Source: Paraburkholderia silviterrae
Lineage (GTDB): Bacteria > Pseudomonadota > Gammaproteobacteria > Burkholderiales > Burkholderiaceae
Direction: 5' to 3'
Length of the DNA: 64,000 nt
Assembly (NCBI RefSeq): GCF_004353915.1
Contig: NZ_SMRP01000021.1
Location: 1 to 64,000, forward strand
Shown here: one piece after another, positions 37,239 to 45,878 of the stretch
How the letters are laid out: each line of letters begins with the position of its first letter
Position numbering within the stretch: the first letter of the stretch is position 1
Program-made: the position numbers and the translations under genes
Notes under the pieces: generated by a model
The model's database searches: none
The model's input: only the letters and a program-made list of their open reading frames with translations
Told to the model about the DNA's origin: nothing

Positions 37239-37305
37239 GTACCCGCTGATTATCGGCTCTGACCGTCGGGGCTCCAACCTCTGGTCCTGACTGGCAAGCT
37301 TACCG

Positions 37306-37341
37306 AAAAACCCCACAATTCTTCTCGAAGGTGGGGTTTTT
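37306..37341. terminator. Bidirectional terminator after the cold-shock gene
   Basis: AAAAACCCCAC pairs with GTGGGGTTTTT over 11 bp with a 14-nt loop. It serves the cold-shock gene and the converging Hsp70-like gene. Confidence 0.88.
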
Positions 37342-37377
37342 TATCGCCTGGTGGTTTTACGCAGAGGCAGCGGCCAT

Positions 37378-38640
37378 TCAGCCGAACAGGCGCTGCGCGT
37401 GGATGCCCAGCCCGGTCGCCACGCTGGCGAGGCGATCGCCGAACACGGGCTGCGCCTGCGGGAAGGCCTCGGCGAGCGCCTGAGTCAGGAACAGCAGGCC
37501 CGTGGAGCCGCCCGTGAAGTAGAGCGCGTTCACCGCGCCCGGCGCCACGCCGGCCGCCTGGACGGTATCGCGCGCGGCCTGCACGATGCGGCGCGTTTCC
37601 TCGCGGCCGGCATCGATCAGCTGCGCGTCGTCGAACGCGAGGCGCAGGTCGGCTTCCACCTGCTCCAGATCGATCATCGTCTGCCCGCCCGCCGACACGC
37701 CAATCTTCGCCTCCTCCGCATGCGCCGCCAGTGCGTGGCCCAGACGCCACTCGACCACGCGCATCAGACGGTCGTGGTACGCGGTGTCGCAATAGAGGTG
37801 GCGCATGAGCTTGAGCTCGGCCGCCCGCTTGGGGGTATAGACCGTGTTGATGAGGTGCCAGGTCGCGAGATCGAAATAGACGCGGTTCGGCACCTCACGG
37901 CCCTCGGGATCGAGCGACTGGTAGCCGAGCTCGCGCAGGATCGTCGCCAGCTCCACGCGGCGGTCGAAATCCGTGCCGGCCACGTGCACGCCATGGTGGG
38001 CGAGCACGTCGTCCTTGCGCTCGATACGTGTCATGCGCTGCGGCCCGACGCGCACGAGAGAGAAGTCCGAGGTACCGCCACCAATGTCCGCCACGAGCAC
38101 GAGGCCCTCATCGGTCAGGCGCGACTCGTAGTCGAACGCTGCCGCAATCGGCTCGTACTGGAACTCGATCTCCTTGAAACCCACTGAGCGCGCAGCCGCT
38201 TCGAGCTGATCCTGCGCGAGCTGGTCGGCGCGCGGATCCTCGTCGACGAAGAACACCGGGCGGCCCAGCACCGCACGCGTAATCGATGCTCCCGAGCAAC
38301 GCTCGGCGCTGCGCTTCAGGTGATCCAGAAAGATCGCGATGATTTCCGTGTAGCGCATCGCGCTGCCATCACCGAGATCCGTCGTGCTTTCCGCAAGCGG
38401 AGAGCCGAGGATGCTTTTCATCGAGCGCATGAGGCGCCCGTCGAAGCCATCGATATAAGAGGCTAGCGCCGCGCGGCCGAATTCGCGGGTGTGCTCGTCG
38501 GTATTGAAAAACACCGAGGTGGGCAGCGTGGTGTGTGTGCCTTCCACAGGCGCGAGGCGCATGGCCTCGCCCGGCGTGGCGCCTGGCAGCGCCACAGCCG
38601 AATTGGAAGTACCGAAGTCGATCGCGCAAAACGGGGTCAT
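37378..38640 (-). CDS. Hsp70 family protein (YegD-like)
   Basis: This 420-residue protein has the actin-like ATPase fold of Hsp70: CAIDFGTSNSAVAL (phosphate 1), VLVADIGGGTSDFSLV (phosphate 2) and YFTGGSTGLLFLTQAL (adenosine). It lacks the substrate-binding beta domain and lid of DnaK and matches YegD in length. The clients are unknown. The start at 38640 begins MTPFCAIDFG. Confidence 0.88.
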   Translation of the reverse strand: MTPFCAIDFGTSNSAVALPGATPGEAMRLAPVEGTHTTLPTSVFFNTDEHTREFGRAALASYIDGFDGRLMRSMKSILGSPLAESTTDLGDGSAMRYTEIIAIFLDHLKRSAERCSGASITRAVLGRPVFFVDEDPRADQLAQDQLEAAARSVGFKEIEFQYEPIAAAFDYESRLTDEGLVLVADIGGGTSDFSLVRVGPQRMTRIERKDDVLAHHGVHVAGTDFDRRVELATILRELGYQSLDPEGREVPNRVYFDLATWHLINTVYTPKRAAELKLMRHLYCDTAYHDRLMRVVEWRLGHALAAHAEEAKIGVSAGGQTMIDLEQVEADLRLAFDDAQLIDAGREETRRIVQAARDTVQAAGVAPGAVNALYFTGGSTGLLFLTQALAEAFPQAQPVFGDRLASVATGLGIHAQRLFG

Positions 38641-38749
38641 GGCAATGACGCGCACCGGGCGCGCGCAAGGAGGAAGGCTGGGAGGACCGGCTTTGTATCA
38701 CGAAAGCACGGCGTGGGGCAACCTGGAGGCGGTGATGCGTCCCCGCAAG

Positions 38750-38776
38750 AAAAAACGCGCGGCCCGTGCCGCGCGT
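38750..38776 (-). terminator. Nitroreductase terminator
   Basis: ACGCGCGGC pairs with GCCGCGCGT over 9 bp with a CCGT loop. On the minus strand a T-run follows directly. Confidence 0.82.
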
Positions 38777-38830
38777 CTTGTCTTCTGCTGTGTTGCTGCT
38801 GCGGCGCTTGCTGTCGCCTTGATTGTCGAC

Positions 38831-38890
38831 TTTGCGTCCGCCGTTGCATCTGCCTTTGCGTCCGCCTTTGGGTCCGCCTTTGCGTCATCA
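38831..38890. repeat. 12-bp tandem repeat downstream of the nitroreductase gene
   Basis: Five 12-bp units: TTTGCGTCCGCC, GTTGCATCTGCC, TTTGCGTCCGCC, TTTGGGTCCGCC and TTTGCGTCATCA. It lies 22 bp past the nitroreductase stop and before its terminator, so it would be transcribed in the 3' untranslated region. In one minus-strand frame it would read as repeats of Asp-Ala-Lys-Ala. Confidence 0.8.
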
Positions 38891-38911
38891 ATCGGCAGCG
38901 GACCGGAGGCC

Positions 38912-39514
38912 TCAGCCCTTGAACGGCTGCTTCCACGCGTTTGCGTAAGCAATCTCGCCTACCGCCGAGCGCGTGCGCTCCGCCTTCTCGCGCTCGCGCA
39001 GCACGGGATCGAGCTTTTCGGCGTCGCCGTAATGACCGATCGAGATGAACGCGAGCGGCTCCACATCGTTCGGCAGCGCGAATTCCTTGCGGAACGCGTT
39101 CACGTCGAAGCCGCTCATCTGGTGCGCGGCAAGTCCCAGCGCATGAGCCTGCAGCACCAGCGACATGGCCGCCGCGCCGGCGTCGTACTGCGCCGTGCGA
39201 TTCACTTCCCCCTTCGCGTTGAGCGTCTGCGCCGTCACCGCGATCAGGACCGGCGCGGGTGCGTTCCATTGCTGGTTGAACGGCACGAGCGTCGAGAAGG
39301 CGCGCTTGAACGCGACTTCGTCGGCCGTGCGGTCGAATACGATGAAGCGCCACGGCTGCAGGTTGTAGCCCGACGGCGCCCAGCGCGCAGCCTCGATCAC
39401 GGCGTGCAGCGCCTCGCGCGAGACCGGCTCGCTCGAATAGGCGCGCGGGCTCCAGCGGCCGGCAATCAGTTCGTGGATGGGCACGGCTGTCGGTGCGGGT
39501 TTGTGCTTCGTCAT
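38912..39514 (-). CDS. Nitroreductase family protein
   Basis: This 200-residue flavoprotein of the nitroreductase fold reduces nitro groups or quinones using FMN. Seen are RWSPRAYSSEPV at the FMN-binding N-terminus, EAARWAPSGYNLQPWRFIV, and the C-terminal SIGHYGDAEK. A longer open frame upstream lacks homology, so the ATG at 39514 was used. It may be cotranscribed with the MFS transporter upstream on the same strand (gap 176 bp). Confidence 0.9.
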   Translation of the reverse strand: MTKHKPAPTAVPIHELIAGRWSPRAYSSEPVSREALHAVIEAARWAPSGYNLQPWRFIVFDRTADEVAFKRAFSTLVPFNQQWNAPAPVLIAVTAQTLNAKGEVNRTAQYDAGAAAMSLVLQAHALGLAAHQMSGFDVNAFRKEFALPNDVEPLAFISIGHYGDAEKLDPVLREREKAERTRSAVGEIAYANAWKQPFKG

Positions 39515-39690
39515 GCCTTGTCTGTCCTTGAGGGTGCGGGCGCTCGCCCGGGTCCAACAGCATACCTGTGCCAGGTGAAACGCGCTCAAGCAAAAAAGCG
39601 CCGCATGGACTTCGGCGTTTCGGCATATCGGGGCGCGGCGCGGCGCACGATGTTGCCGATCGCCCCCGCGCCCGGCGCCTTCGCCTCGCC

Positions 39691-40974
39691 TCAGGCCGTC
39701 TGCACGCCGACAGTCCGCGCTCCGCGATTGATGCGCAGCACGAGGAACGAGGCGATCAGACAAAGGCCGCCCGAGATCATTGAGGCCACCGTATACGTGC
39801 CGAGGCTCGAGCGCAGCAGCCCCGCGCCGAACGCCGCGAACGCCGCGCCGAGCTGGTGACCCGCCACCACCCAGCCGAAAATGATCGGCGCGCGCTCCTT
39901 GCCATAGACGTCTGTGGCAAGACGCACGGTCGGCGGCACGGTCGCGATCCAGTCGAGCCCGTAAAACACGGCGAAGATCGGCAGTCCAAAGAAGTCGATC
40001 CCGAAGGCGTGTGGCAGATAAATGAGCGACAGGCCGCGCAGGCCGTAGTACCAGAACAGCAGCACACGTGCGTTGAAGCGGTCGGAGAGCCAGCCCGAGA
40101 GCGTCGTGCCGAAGAGGTCGAAGATGCCCATGGTCGCGAGCAGCGAAGCGCCCTGCACTTCCGTCATGCCATAGTCGCCGCACATGGCAATCAGGTGCGT
40201 GCCGACATAGCCGTTCGTGCTCGCGCCACAGATGAAAAAGCTGAAGAAAAGCAGCCAGAAGTCGCGCGTGCGGCTGGCCGATGTGAGCGCGCCGAACGCA
40301 AGCTTGATGGGATTTTGCTGCGGCGCCGGCGGCGCGATGGGCGCGTCATGCGGCTCGCCGTACGGACGCAGCTGCATGCTGGCCGGCCGCTCCGGCAACA
40401 GGAACGCCACGAGCGGCAGCACGACGGCGGCCGCCACCGCGACCACCAGCACCACCGACTGCCAGCCGTGCTTCTCGGCGATCGCTGCGAGGAACGGCAG
40501 GAACACGAGCTGCCCCGTAGCCGAGCTCGCGGTGAGAATGCCCAACGCGAGACCGCGATGCGTGGTGAACCAACGCGTGACGACGGTCGCCGAAAGCGAG
40601 AGCGCCGCGACACCCGTCGCGCCGCCCACCATTACGCCCCAGATCAGGATCATCTGCCACGGATGCGTCATCAGCGCCGAAAACGCCACGCCTGCCGCCA
40701 TCGTCGCGAGCGCCACAAGCAGCGTGGGCCGCACGCCGAAGCGCTGCATCGCGGCCGCCGCGAACGGCCCCATGAGCCCGTACAGCGCGATGTTCACCGA
40801 AATCGCCAGCGAGATCGTCGCGCGGCTCCAGCCGAATTGGTGCTCGAGCGGAATCATCATGACGCTCGGCGTCGCGCGCGTGCCGGCGGCCGCCAGCAGC
40901 ACGAGAAACACCACCGCCACGACGAGCCATCCGTAGTGAAAGCGCCCGCCGACCATCTTCGCTGCCCAGTTCAT
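39691..40974 (-). CDS. MFS transporter
   Basis: This 427-residue transporter has about 12 predicted membrane spans in two halves, with a hydrophilic central loop (LPERPASMQLRPYGEPHDAP). The first span carries FHYGWLVVAVVFLVLLAAAG, as in oxalate/formate antiporter-like (OFA) permeases and monocarboxylate carriers. The substrate is unknown. It is divergent from a TetR-family regulator that probably controls it through a double operator at 41161-41210. Confidence 0.88.
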   Translation of the reverse strand: MNWAAKMVGGRFHYGWLVVAVVFLVLLAAAGTRATPSVMMIPLEHQFGWSRATISLAISVNIALYGLMGPFAAAAMQRFGVRPTLLVALATMAAGVAFSALMTHPWQMILIWGVMVGGATGVAALSLSATVVTRWFTTHRGLALGILTASSATGQLVFLPFLAAIAEKHGWQSVVLVVAVAAAVVLPLVAFLLPERPASMQLRPYGEPHDAPIAPPAPQQNPIKLAFGALTSASRTRDFWLLFFSFFICGASTNGYVGTHLIAMCGDYGMTEVQGASLLATMGIFDLFGTTLSGWLSDRFNARVLLFWYYGLRGLSLIYLPHAFGIDFFGLPIFAVFYGLDWIATVPPTVRLATDVYGKERAPIIFGWVVAGHQLGAAFAAFGAGLLRSSLGTYTVASMISGGLCLIASFLVLRINRGARTVGVQTA

Positions 40975-41160
40975 CCGTGCTCCTTTGTCGACCAGAGTTG
41001 ACGCTTTAGCGCCTTACCCGAGTCCCATGCAAAGCTGTCGATCCGGAACGGCGCTTTAGCCAGCGCACGACTCGGCTCGCCTGCAATTGGGTGCGCGGCT
41101 CCGTCCGGAGCCCGCTTCTTTAACGTGCTTCTGCCTGCCAACTCGCAGACCGAGCAGTTT

Positions 41161-41210
41161 GTTACCGATCGGTCACAAGTGTGTTGCGATAGTAGTGACC
41201 GCTCGGTAAC
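41161..41210. promoter_or_regulatory. Double TetR operator between the MFS and regulator genes
   Basis: GTTACCGATCGGTCAC (41161-41176) and GTGACCGCTCGGTAAC (41195-41210) are inverted copies with one mismatch, and each contains its own ACCGNTCGGT palindrome. The pattern fits two TetR dimers bound 34 bp apart centre to centre, on one face of the helix region just upstream of the regulator. Confidence 0.78.
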
Positions 41211-41236
41211 ATGTCAAGCGTAACCCTGATGATGAG

Positions 41237-41953
41237 ATGCCCAAAATGTCCAACCTGCCCAAGCGCGAGGACGCCGCCCCTCCCCCCTCTGCCAAGCCCG
41301 GTGCCGCGCGCACGAGCCGCGCGCGCACCCAGACGGCCGGGCCGCGCGCCCAGGAGCATCTGCTGCTCGCAGCGGACGAATTGTTCTATCGGGAAGGGGT
41401 GCGCGCGGTCGGCGTTGAAGCCGTGGTCGAGCGCGCGGGCGTCAACAAGATGAGCCTCTACCGGCAGTTCTCGTCGAAGGACGATTTGGTGATCGCCTAT
41501 TTGAAGCGCTGCGACGAGCGCTTCTTCGAACGCTTCGAGGCGAGCGTCGCCAAGCATCCCGGCCATCCCGCAAGGCAACTGGTCCAGTACTTTGAGGACC
41601 TCGCGCAGCGCGCGTCGGCGCCTGACTACCGTGGCTGCCCGTTCGTCAACGTTTCGGCCGAGTTTCCGGACGCCACGCATCCGGCGCGGCAAAGCGTGGC
41701 CGACAACAAGTCGAAGCTGATCGCGCGGCTAAGCGAGCTCGCGCGCGCCGCCAACGCGGCCGATCCCGCCGCGCTCGCCGACGAACTCGCATTGCTGATC
41801 GAAGGCATCTACGCGGCCAGCCAGACCTACGGGCCGGGCTGCGGTCCGATCCTCGCCGCGCCGCGCATGGCGAAGCTGTTGATCGATGCCGCGTGTGAAG
41901 CGTCGGGTGCCGTCGCAGCCAGTTCTGCGCAGGCGACCGGGAACACGGCCTGA
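41237..41953 (+). CDS. TetR/AcrR family transcriptional regulator
   Basis: This 238-residue regulator has a helix-turn-helix at about residues 35-85 (LLLAADELFYREGVRAVGVE, then AGVNKMSLYRQFSSKDDLV), and a C-terminal ligand-binding domain. A disordered, proline-rich N-terminal extension of about 30 residues precedes the helix-turn-helix. An internal ATG at 41246 is possible. It likely represses itself and the divergent MFS gene. The effector is unknown. Confidence 0.9.
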   Translation: MPKMSNLPKREDAAPPPSAKPGAARTSRARTQTAGPRAQEHLLLAADELFYREGVRAVGVEAVVERAGVNKMSLYRQFSSKDDLVIAYLKRCDERFFERFEASVAKHPGHPARQLVQYFEDLAQRASAPDYRGCPFVNVSAEFPDATHPARQSVADNKSKLIARLSELARAANAADPAALADELALLIEGIYAASQTYGPGCGPILAAPRMAKLLIDAACEASGAVAASSAQATGNTA

Positions 41954-42041
41954 GCCCGCACGCCCTCATACGTCCTTACGCGCCGATACACCACGCGCCG
42001 CGCCGGTACGAGCCGCCCTTGCGCACCGGTAAAATGCCGCC

Positions 42042-42632
42042 ATGACCGACACCGCCGCTCCCCGCGCCACGGGCGCCCAGCCCGAACACGCCGAAATCCT
42101 TGCCGCCACCCGCCACTGGCTCACGCGGGCCGTGATCGGCCTGAATCTCTGTCCATTCGCGAAGAGCGTGCACGTGAAGGGCCAGATCCGTTACGCGATC
42201 AGCGAAGCGACCGACCTGGAAGGCGTGCTCGCCGACCTGGAAATCGAGCTGCGCACCCTCGCGGATGCCGACCCGGAGCAGCTTGACACGACGCTGCTGA
42301 TCCTCCCGCACGCACTCGCCGACTTCCTCGACTACAACGACGCGCTCCATTTCGCCGACCTGCTGCTCGGCCAACTGCGTCTCGAAGGCACGCTGCAGAT
42401 TGCGAGCTTCCATCCGCACTACCAGTTCGAAGACACCGAGCCCGAGGACATCGAGAACTACACGAACCGCGCACCGTATCCGATCCTGCACCTCCTGCGC
42501 GAGGCCAGCATCGAGCGCGCCGTGGACGCGTTCCCCGACGCCGCCGATATCTACGAACGCAATCAGGAAACGCTGCGGCGTCTCGGCCTCGAGGGCTGGC
42601 GCGCATGGATGACGAAGCGCGGTGAGGACTGA
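42042..42632 (+). CDS. DUF1415 family protein
   Basis: This 196-residue protein belongs to DUF1415, recognised from HWLTRAVIGLNLCPFAK near the N-terminus and FHPHYQFEDTEPEDIENYTN with RAPYPILHLLRE later. The conserved Cys-Pro-Phe and His-Pro residues suggest an active or metal site, but no activity is known. It lies between the TetR gene and a converging methyltransferase and has no evident operon partner. Confidence 0.88.
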   Translation: MTDTAAPRATGAQPEHAEILAATRHWLTRAVIGLNLCPFAKSVHVKGQIRYAISEATDLEGVLADLEIELRTLADADPEQLDTTLLILPHALADFLDYNDALHFADLLLGQLRLEGTLQIASFHPHYQFEDTEPEDIENYTNRAPYPILHLLREASIERAVDAFPDAADIYERNQETLRRLGLEGWRAWMTKRGED

Positions 42633-42668
42633 GCCTCGCCGCAATCTTGAAGGCTGCCGGGTGGGCGC

Positions 42669-43538
42669 CTAGCCTGCGCTCGAGGTGTCGGCGGACTCGA
42701 CTGCATCGTCGCCATCGACGAAAAAGCGCTCGCGCAGCTCGGCAAGCCCGAACGTATCGAGGATCTCGGTGAGCCGCTCCGTGGGCCGGCGCCGCGGCAA
42801 ATTCTTGTACTGGGCGATGATGAGCTCGTTCTTCATCGAGTGCTCCCAGCCCACCAGCTCCGTCACGCTGACCTGATAACCGTGCGCCTCCAGTTGCAGG
42901 CAACGCAGCACGTTGGTGATCTGGCTGCCGAACTCGCGCGTGTGCAGCGGATGGCGCCAGATCTCCGTGAGCGCCTGGCCGAGCGACTTGCCCTTGTTCC
43001 GGCGCAGCACGCCCGCCACTTCGGCCTGACAGCATGGCACCACGACGATGTAGCGCGCATGCTTCTTGAGCGCGAAGCGCAGGGCATCATCAGTGGCGGT
43101 ATCGCACGCGTGCAGCGCGGTGACGATATCGACCGTGGGCGGCAGTTGCCCGGACGTAATCGAATCGGCCACCGAAAGATTGAGAAACGACATGCCGGGA
43201 AAGCCGAGCCGCTGCGCCAGCTCGCGCGAACGCTGCACGAGCTCGTCACGCGTCTCGATGCCGAAGATCTGCGACTTGTCCTGCAGCTCCTTGAAAAAGA
43301 GGTCGTACAGGATAAAACCAAGGTACGACTTGCCCGCGCCGTGGTCGACGAGCGTCACGTCGTGGCCGTCCTGCTTGAGCTCATCGAGCAGCGGCTCGAT
43401 GAACTGATACAGGTGATAGACCTGCTTCAGCTTGCGGCGGCTATCCTGGTTCATCTTGCCGTCGCGCGTCAGGATATGGAGCTCCTTCAGGAGTTCGATC
43501 GACTGGTTCGGACGGATTTCGTAAGTCTTGCTTGACAT
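42669..43538 (-). CDS. SAM-dependent methyltransferase (Methyltransf_32-like)
   Basis: This 289-residue protein carries LVDHGAGKSYLGFIL, the glycine-rich SAM-binding loop, followed by ALHACDTATDDALRFAL and YIVVVPCCQAEV. The latter two are typical of the Methyltransf_32 family, whose members include rRNA and small-molecule methyltransferases; the substrate here is unknown. The start at 43538 begins MSSKTYEIRPN. The CDTATDD and PCCQ motifs could be catalytic. Confidence 0.82.
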   Translation of the reverse strand: MSSKTYEIRPNQSIELLKELHILTRDGKMNQDSRRKLKQVYHLYQFIEPLLDELKQDGHDVTLVDHGAGKSYLGFILYDLFFKELQDKSQIFGIETRDELVQRSRELAQRLGFPGMSFLNLSVADSITSGQLPPTVDIVTALHACDTATDDALRFALKKHARYIVVVPCCQAEVAGVLRRNKGKSLGQALTEIWRHPLHTREFGSQITNVLRCLQLEAHGYQVSVTELVGWEHSMKNELIIAQYKNLPRRRPTERLTEILDTFGLAELRERFFVDGDDAVESADTSSAG

Positions 43539-43925
43539 CGGGGCGGCACACAAAAAAGCGTCAACTACCACGAAACGTGCGGCAGGCGACGGAACGCGGG
43601 ATGTAGATCTGACATTTTACGTAAAAAGCTGAAAGAGGCCGCAGTCCAGAGGGGACGGCCCGAATGTCGTACTGCTGAAAGACACAGGCGTCCGGATCGC
43701 TGACCCACGTCCGGACAGCAGGGAGGGGTTGATTAAAAGAGACGCGGCAGCGCTGTGCTGCCGCCGTCCAGAAAGGACCAATTTGGGGCGCGACTCACCG
43801 GCGACGGACCGGGAATGCGCGCATGGGAGGTCGCTCCGGGTTCACAGGAAGCGATGACACAGGTACGGCGCAGACCCCGCTGCGCGATGACGCACGGTGC
43901 TGCGCAACCCTGCATGGGGCATGCA
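43539..43925. other. Gap upstream of the unknown small gene
   Basis: These 387 bases include an AT-richer patch with the perfect 12-bp palindrome TTTTACGTAAAA (43615-43626) and two copies of GTCCGGA at about 43690-43720. No gene was recognised. Confidence 0.45.
43615..43626. promoter_or_regulatory. Perfect 12-bp palindrome
   Basis: TTTTACGTAAAA is self-complementary. It lies about 300 bp before the unknown gene and about 75 bp before the divergent methyltransferase start, so it could be an operator for the latter. Confidence 0.3.
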
Positions 43926-44246
43926 ATGAACACGATACCGGACGGTAATGCGGAGCAAAAATTTCAGGAACTGCTTGCCAGGCTCGTAGAAGTGCCCGAG
44001 TGGACGGAAAAGCAGCAACTGGAGCTGGAAATGGCCCGCGACATCTCAGTCGAGATGCTGCGGCTTGCTGAGGAAATGCGCGATGGCGCTGCGGATCTCG
44101 AGAACTGCCTGATCCTGCTGAAGTACGCCAAAGTGCTCGATTTCGTGATGTCCGCGCTGGCAGCGCGCAGGGACATCAAGCCGCAAACGCTCAGGGTGAT
44201 CTTCAAGCTCGCCGGCCTCAGGGTCGATGAGGCTTATCCTGGCTAA
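43926..44246 (+). CDS. Unrecognised small acidic protein (106 residues)
   Basis: This frame encodes 106 residues, predicted almost wholly helical: MNTIPDGNAEQKFQELLARL, a charged middle (VPEWTEKQQLELEMARDIS) and a hydrophobic C-terminal half (LENCLILLKYAKVLDFVMSA). It has no signal peptide or clear membrane span. In-frame ATGs at 43914 and 43887 would lengthen it. I do not recognise the family. The charged heptad-like pattern suggests a coiled coil. A 9-bp tandem repeat covers the stop codon. Confidence 0.6.
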   Translation: MNTIPDGNAEQKFQELLARLVEVPEWTEKQQLELEMARDISVEMLRLAEEMRDGAADLENCLILLKYAKVLDFVMSALAARRDIKPQTLRVIFKLAGLRVDEAYPG

Positions 44247-44273
44247 CCTGGCTGATCTGGCCAGGCTGGCTAA
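44238..44273. repeat. 9-bp tandem repeat across a stop codon
   Basis: Four 9-bp units: CCTGGCTAA, CCTGGCTGA, TCTGGCCAG and GCTGGCTAA. The first contains the TAA stop at 44244-44246. Because the unit is a multiple of three, the gene is followed by further in-frame stops, TGA and TAA. Confidence 0.7.
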
Positions 44274-44427
44274 CCGCCGTTGAAGCGCGCCGCTGAAGCG
44301 GCGTCCGGGCAGGCGCTGCCGCTTGCCACAGTCGGGCTCGGCATCTCGCCGGGCCATCTCCTTTTTTGGCCGCCCGAATCGGCATGCGGCGGATTTGCCT
44401 TTATTCCCCCACCCTTTGCGCCCCCCT

Positions 44428-45582
44428 TTACGACCCGGTACGCACTTTCAGACGCCACAGCGACGTGAGTTCCGCCGCGCGCGCCCGGTGCAGCGGGTCG
44501 GCGGGGTCGCTCGCCTTGGAATGGCGCGGCCGGATGTCTTCGCGCCCGGCCACCTCGAGACCGGCCTGGGCGATCATCTCCATCAGCGCTTCGCGCGTGC
44601 GCAAGCCAAGGTGCTCCGCTAAATCGGAAAGAATCAGCCAACCCTCGCCGCCCGGCTCCAGATGGTCCTTCAAACCGGCGAGAAAACCGCGCAGCATGCG
44701 GCTGTCTGGATCGAACACGGCGTATTCGATGGGCGACGCCGGCCGCGCCGGCACCCAGGGCGGATTGCAGACCACGAGCGGCGCGCGCCCCGCCGGGAAC
44801 AAGTCCGCCTCGACCACGTCCACGCTCTCGCTACAGCCGAGTTGTGCGAGGTTCTCGCGCGCGCAGGCGAGCGCTCGCGCGTCCTGATCGGTGGCGATCA
44901 CGCGCCTCACGCCGCGCGCGGCCAGCACGGCGGCAATCACGCCCGTACCGGTGCCGATATCAAAAGCCCGTTCCATCGACGGCAACGGCACACGCGCCAC
45001 CAGATCGAGGTACTCGCCGCGCACCGGCGAAAAAACACCGTAGTACGGATGAATGCGTGCACCGCCCAGCGCCGGAATCTCCACGCCCTTCTTGCGCCAT
45101 TCATACGCGCCAATCAAGCCGAGAATTTCGCGCAGCGACACCGCCGAAGGCTCCCCATCAGGCGCGCCCCACGCCTGCTCACACGCGAGCTTGACGTCGG
45201 GTGCGCGACGCAGCGGGATCGAGTAATCGCCTTCGAGCGGGAGCAGGACCATGCCGAGCGTGCGCGCACGCTGCGCCTGCGCCTGGCGATGCAGATGAAA
45301 CGCCTCGAGCTGCGTAGCCGCCGGCTTCGGCGCGGCGGGGGCCTTGCGCGGCTTGCGCTCCGCGCGGCGCGCCATGGCCTGCAGCAGTTGCCGCGCGTTC
45401 TGGTAGTCGCCGCGCCACAACAGTGCGGTGCCTTCGCAGGCGATACGGTAGGCTGTGTCGGCCGTAGTGCGGTCGTCGGCAACGACCACGCGCTTCGGCG
45501 CCGGCACACCCGCCTCCGAACGCCAGCGGACGGTGCGCGGGCCTTCCGTGTCGGGCCAGCTCAAGGTGGGAAAGTCGGTCAT
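44428..45582 (-). CDS. Class I SAM-dependent methyltransferase with NPPW motif
   Basis: This 384-residue protein has an N-terminal region of about 170 residues, then a Rossmann-type domain with FDIGTGTGVIAAVLAARGV and the catalytic NPPW motif (VVCNPPWVPA). NPPY/W motifs mark enzymes that methylate amide or ring nitrogens, such as the PrmC/RlmG group. The start at 45582 begins MTDFPTLSWPD. The exact substrate cannot be given. Confidence 0.8.
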   Translation of the reverse strand: MTDFPTLSWPDTEGPRTVRWRSEAGVPAPKRVVVADDRTTADTAYRIACEGTALLWRGDYQNARQLLQAMARRAERKPRKAPAAPKPAATQLEAFHLHRQAQAQRARTLGMVLLPLEGDYSIPLRRAPDVKLACEQAWGAPDGEPSAVSLREILGLIGAYEWRKKGVEIPALGGARIHPYYGVFSPVRGEYLDLVARVPLPSMERAFDIGTGTGVIAAVLAARGVRRVIATDQDARALACARENLAQLGCSESVDVVEADLFPAGRAPLVVCNPPWVPARPASPIEYAVFDPDSRMLRGFLAGLKDHLEPGGEGWLILSDLAEHLGLRTREALMEMIAQAGLEVAGREDIRPRHSKASDPADPLHRARAAELTSLWRLKVRTGS

Positions 45583-45729
45583 AGGATTCGAATGCTTAAC
45601 GGCTCGCCGTGACGGCGCGCCTCGATATGCGGCGCCATCATATAGCAGAGCACAACCATGCGTTGCGCCGGGACGTTCATCGTACCGGCATGCCGGCATC
45701 ATCGCGCACCACAACCCGGACGTCGACCC

Positions 45730-45827
45730 GGCCAGATGGCCCAGGCCAGATGGCCGAGTCCGAATGGCCCAGTCCTAATGGCCCAGTCCTAATGGCCCGG
45801 GCCAAGCGGCACAAGCCAAACGGCAGC
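45730..45827. repeat. 14-bp tandem repeat, seven degenerate copies
   Basis: Consecutive 14-bp units: GGCCAGATGGCCCA, GGCCAGATGGCCGA, GTCCGAATGGCCCA, GTCCTAATGGCCCA, GTCCTAATGGCCCG, GGCCAAGCGGCACA and AGCCAAACGGCAGC. Units four and five are nearly identical. It lies between divergent genes, 51 bp before the DNA methyltransferase start, and may affect that gene's promoter. Confidence 0.85.
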
Positions 45828-45878
45828 GCACCACCAGTAGAATGAGCGGCAATCCGCGCAGGGACGCCCAACCAGAAC

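Noticed and set aside
38698..38952. Minus-strand frame with Asp-Ala-Lys-Ala repeats
   Set aside because: It is created by the 12-bp repeat and overlaps the end of the nitroreductase gene in another frame; no start or ribosome site supports it.
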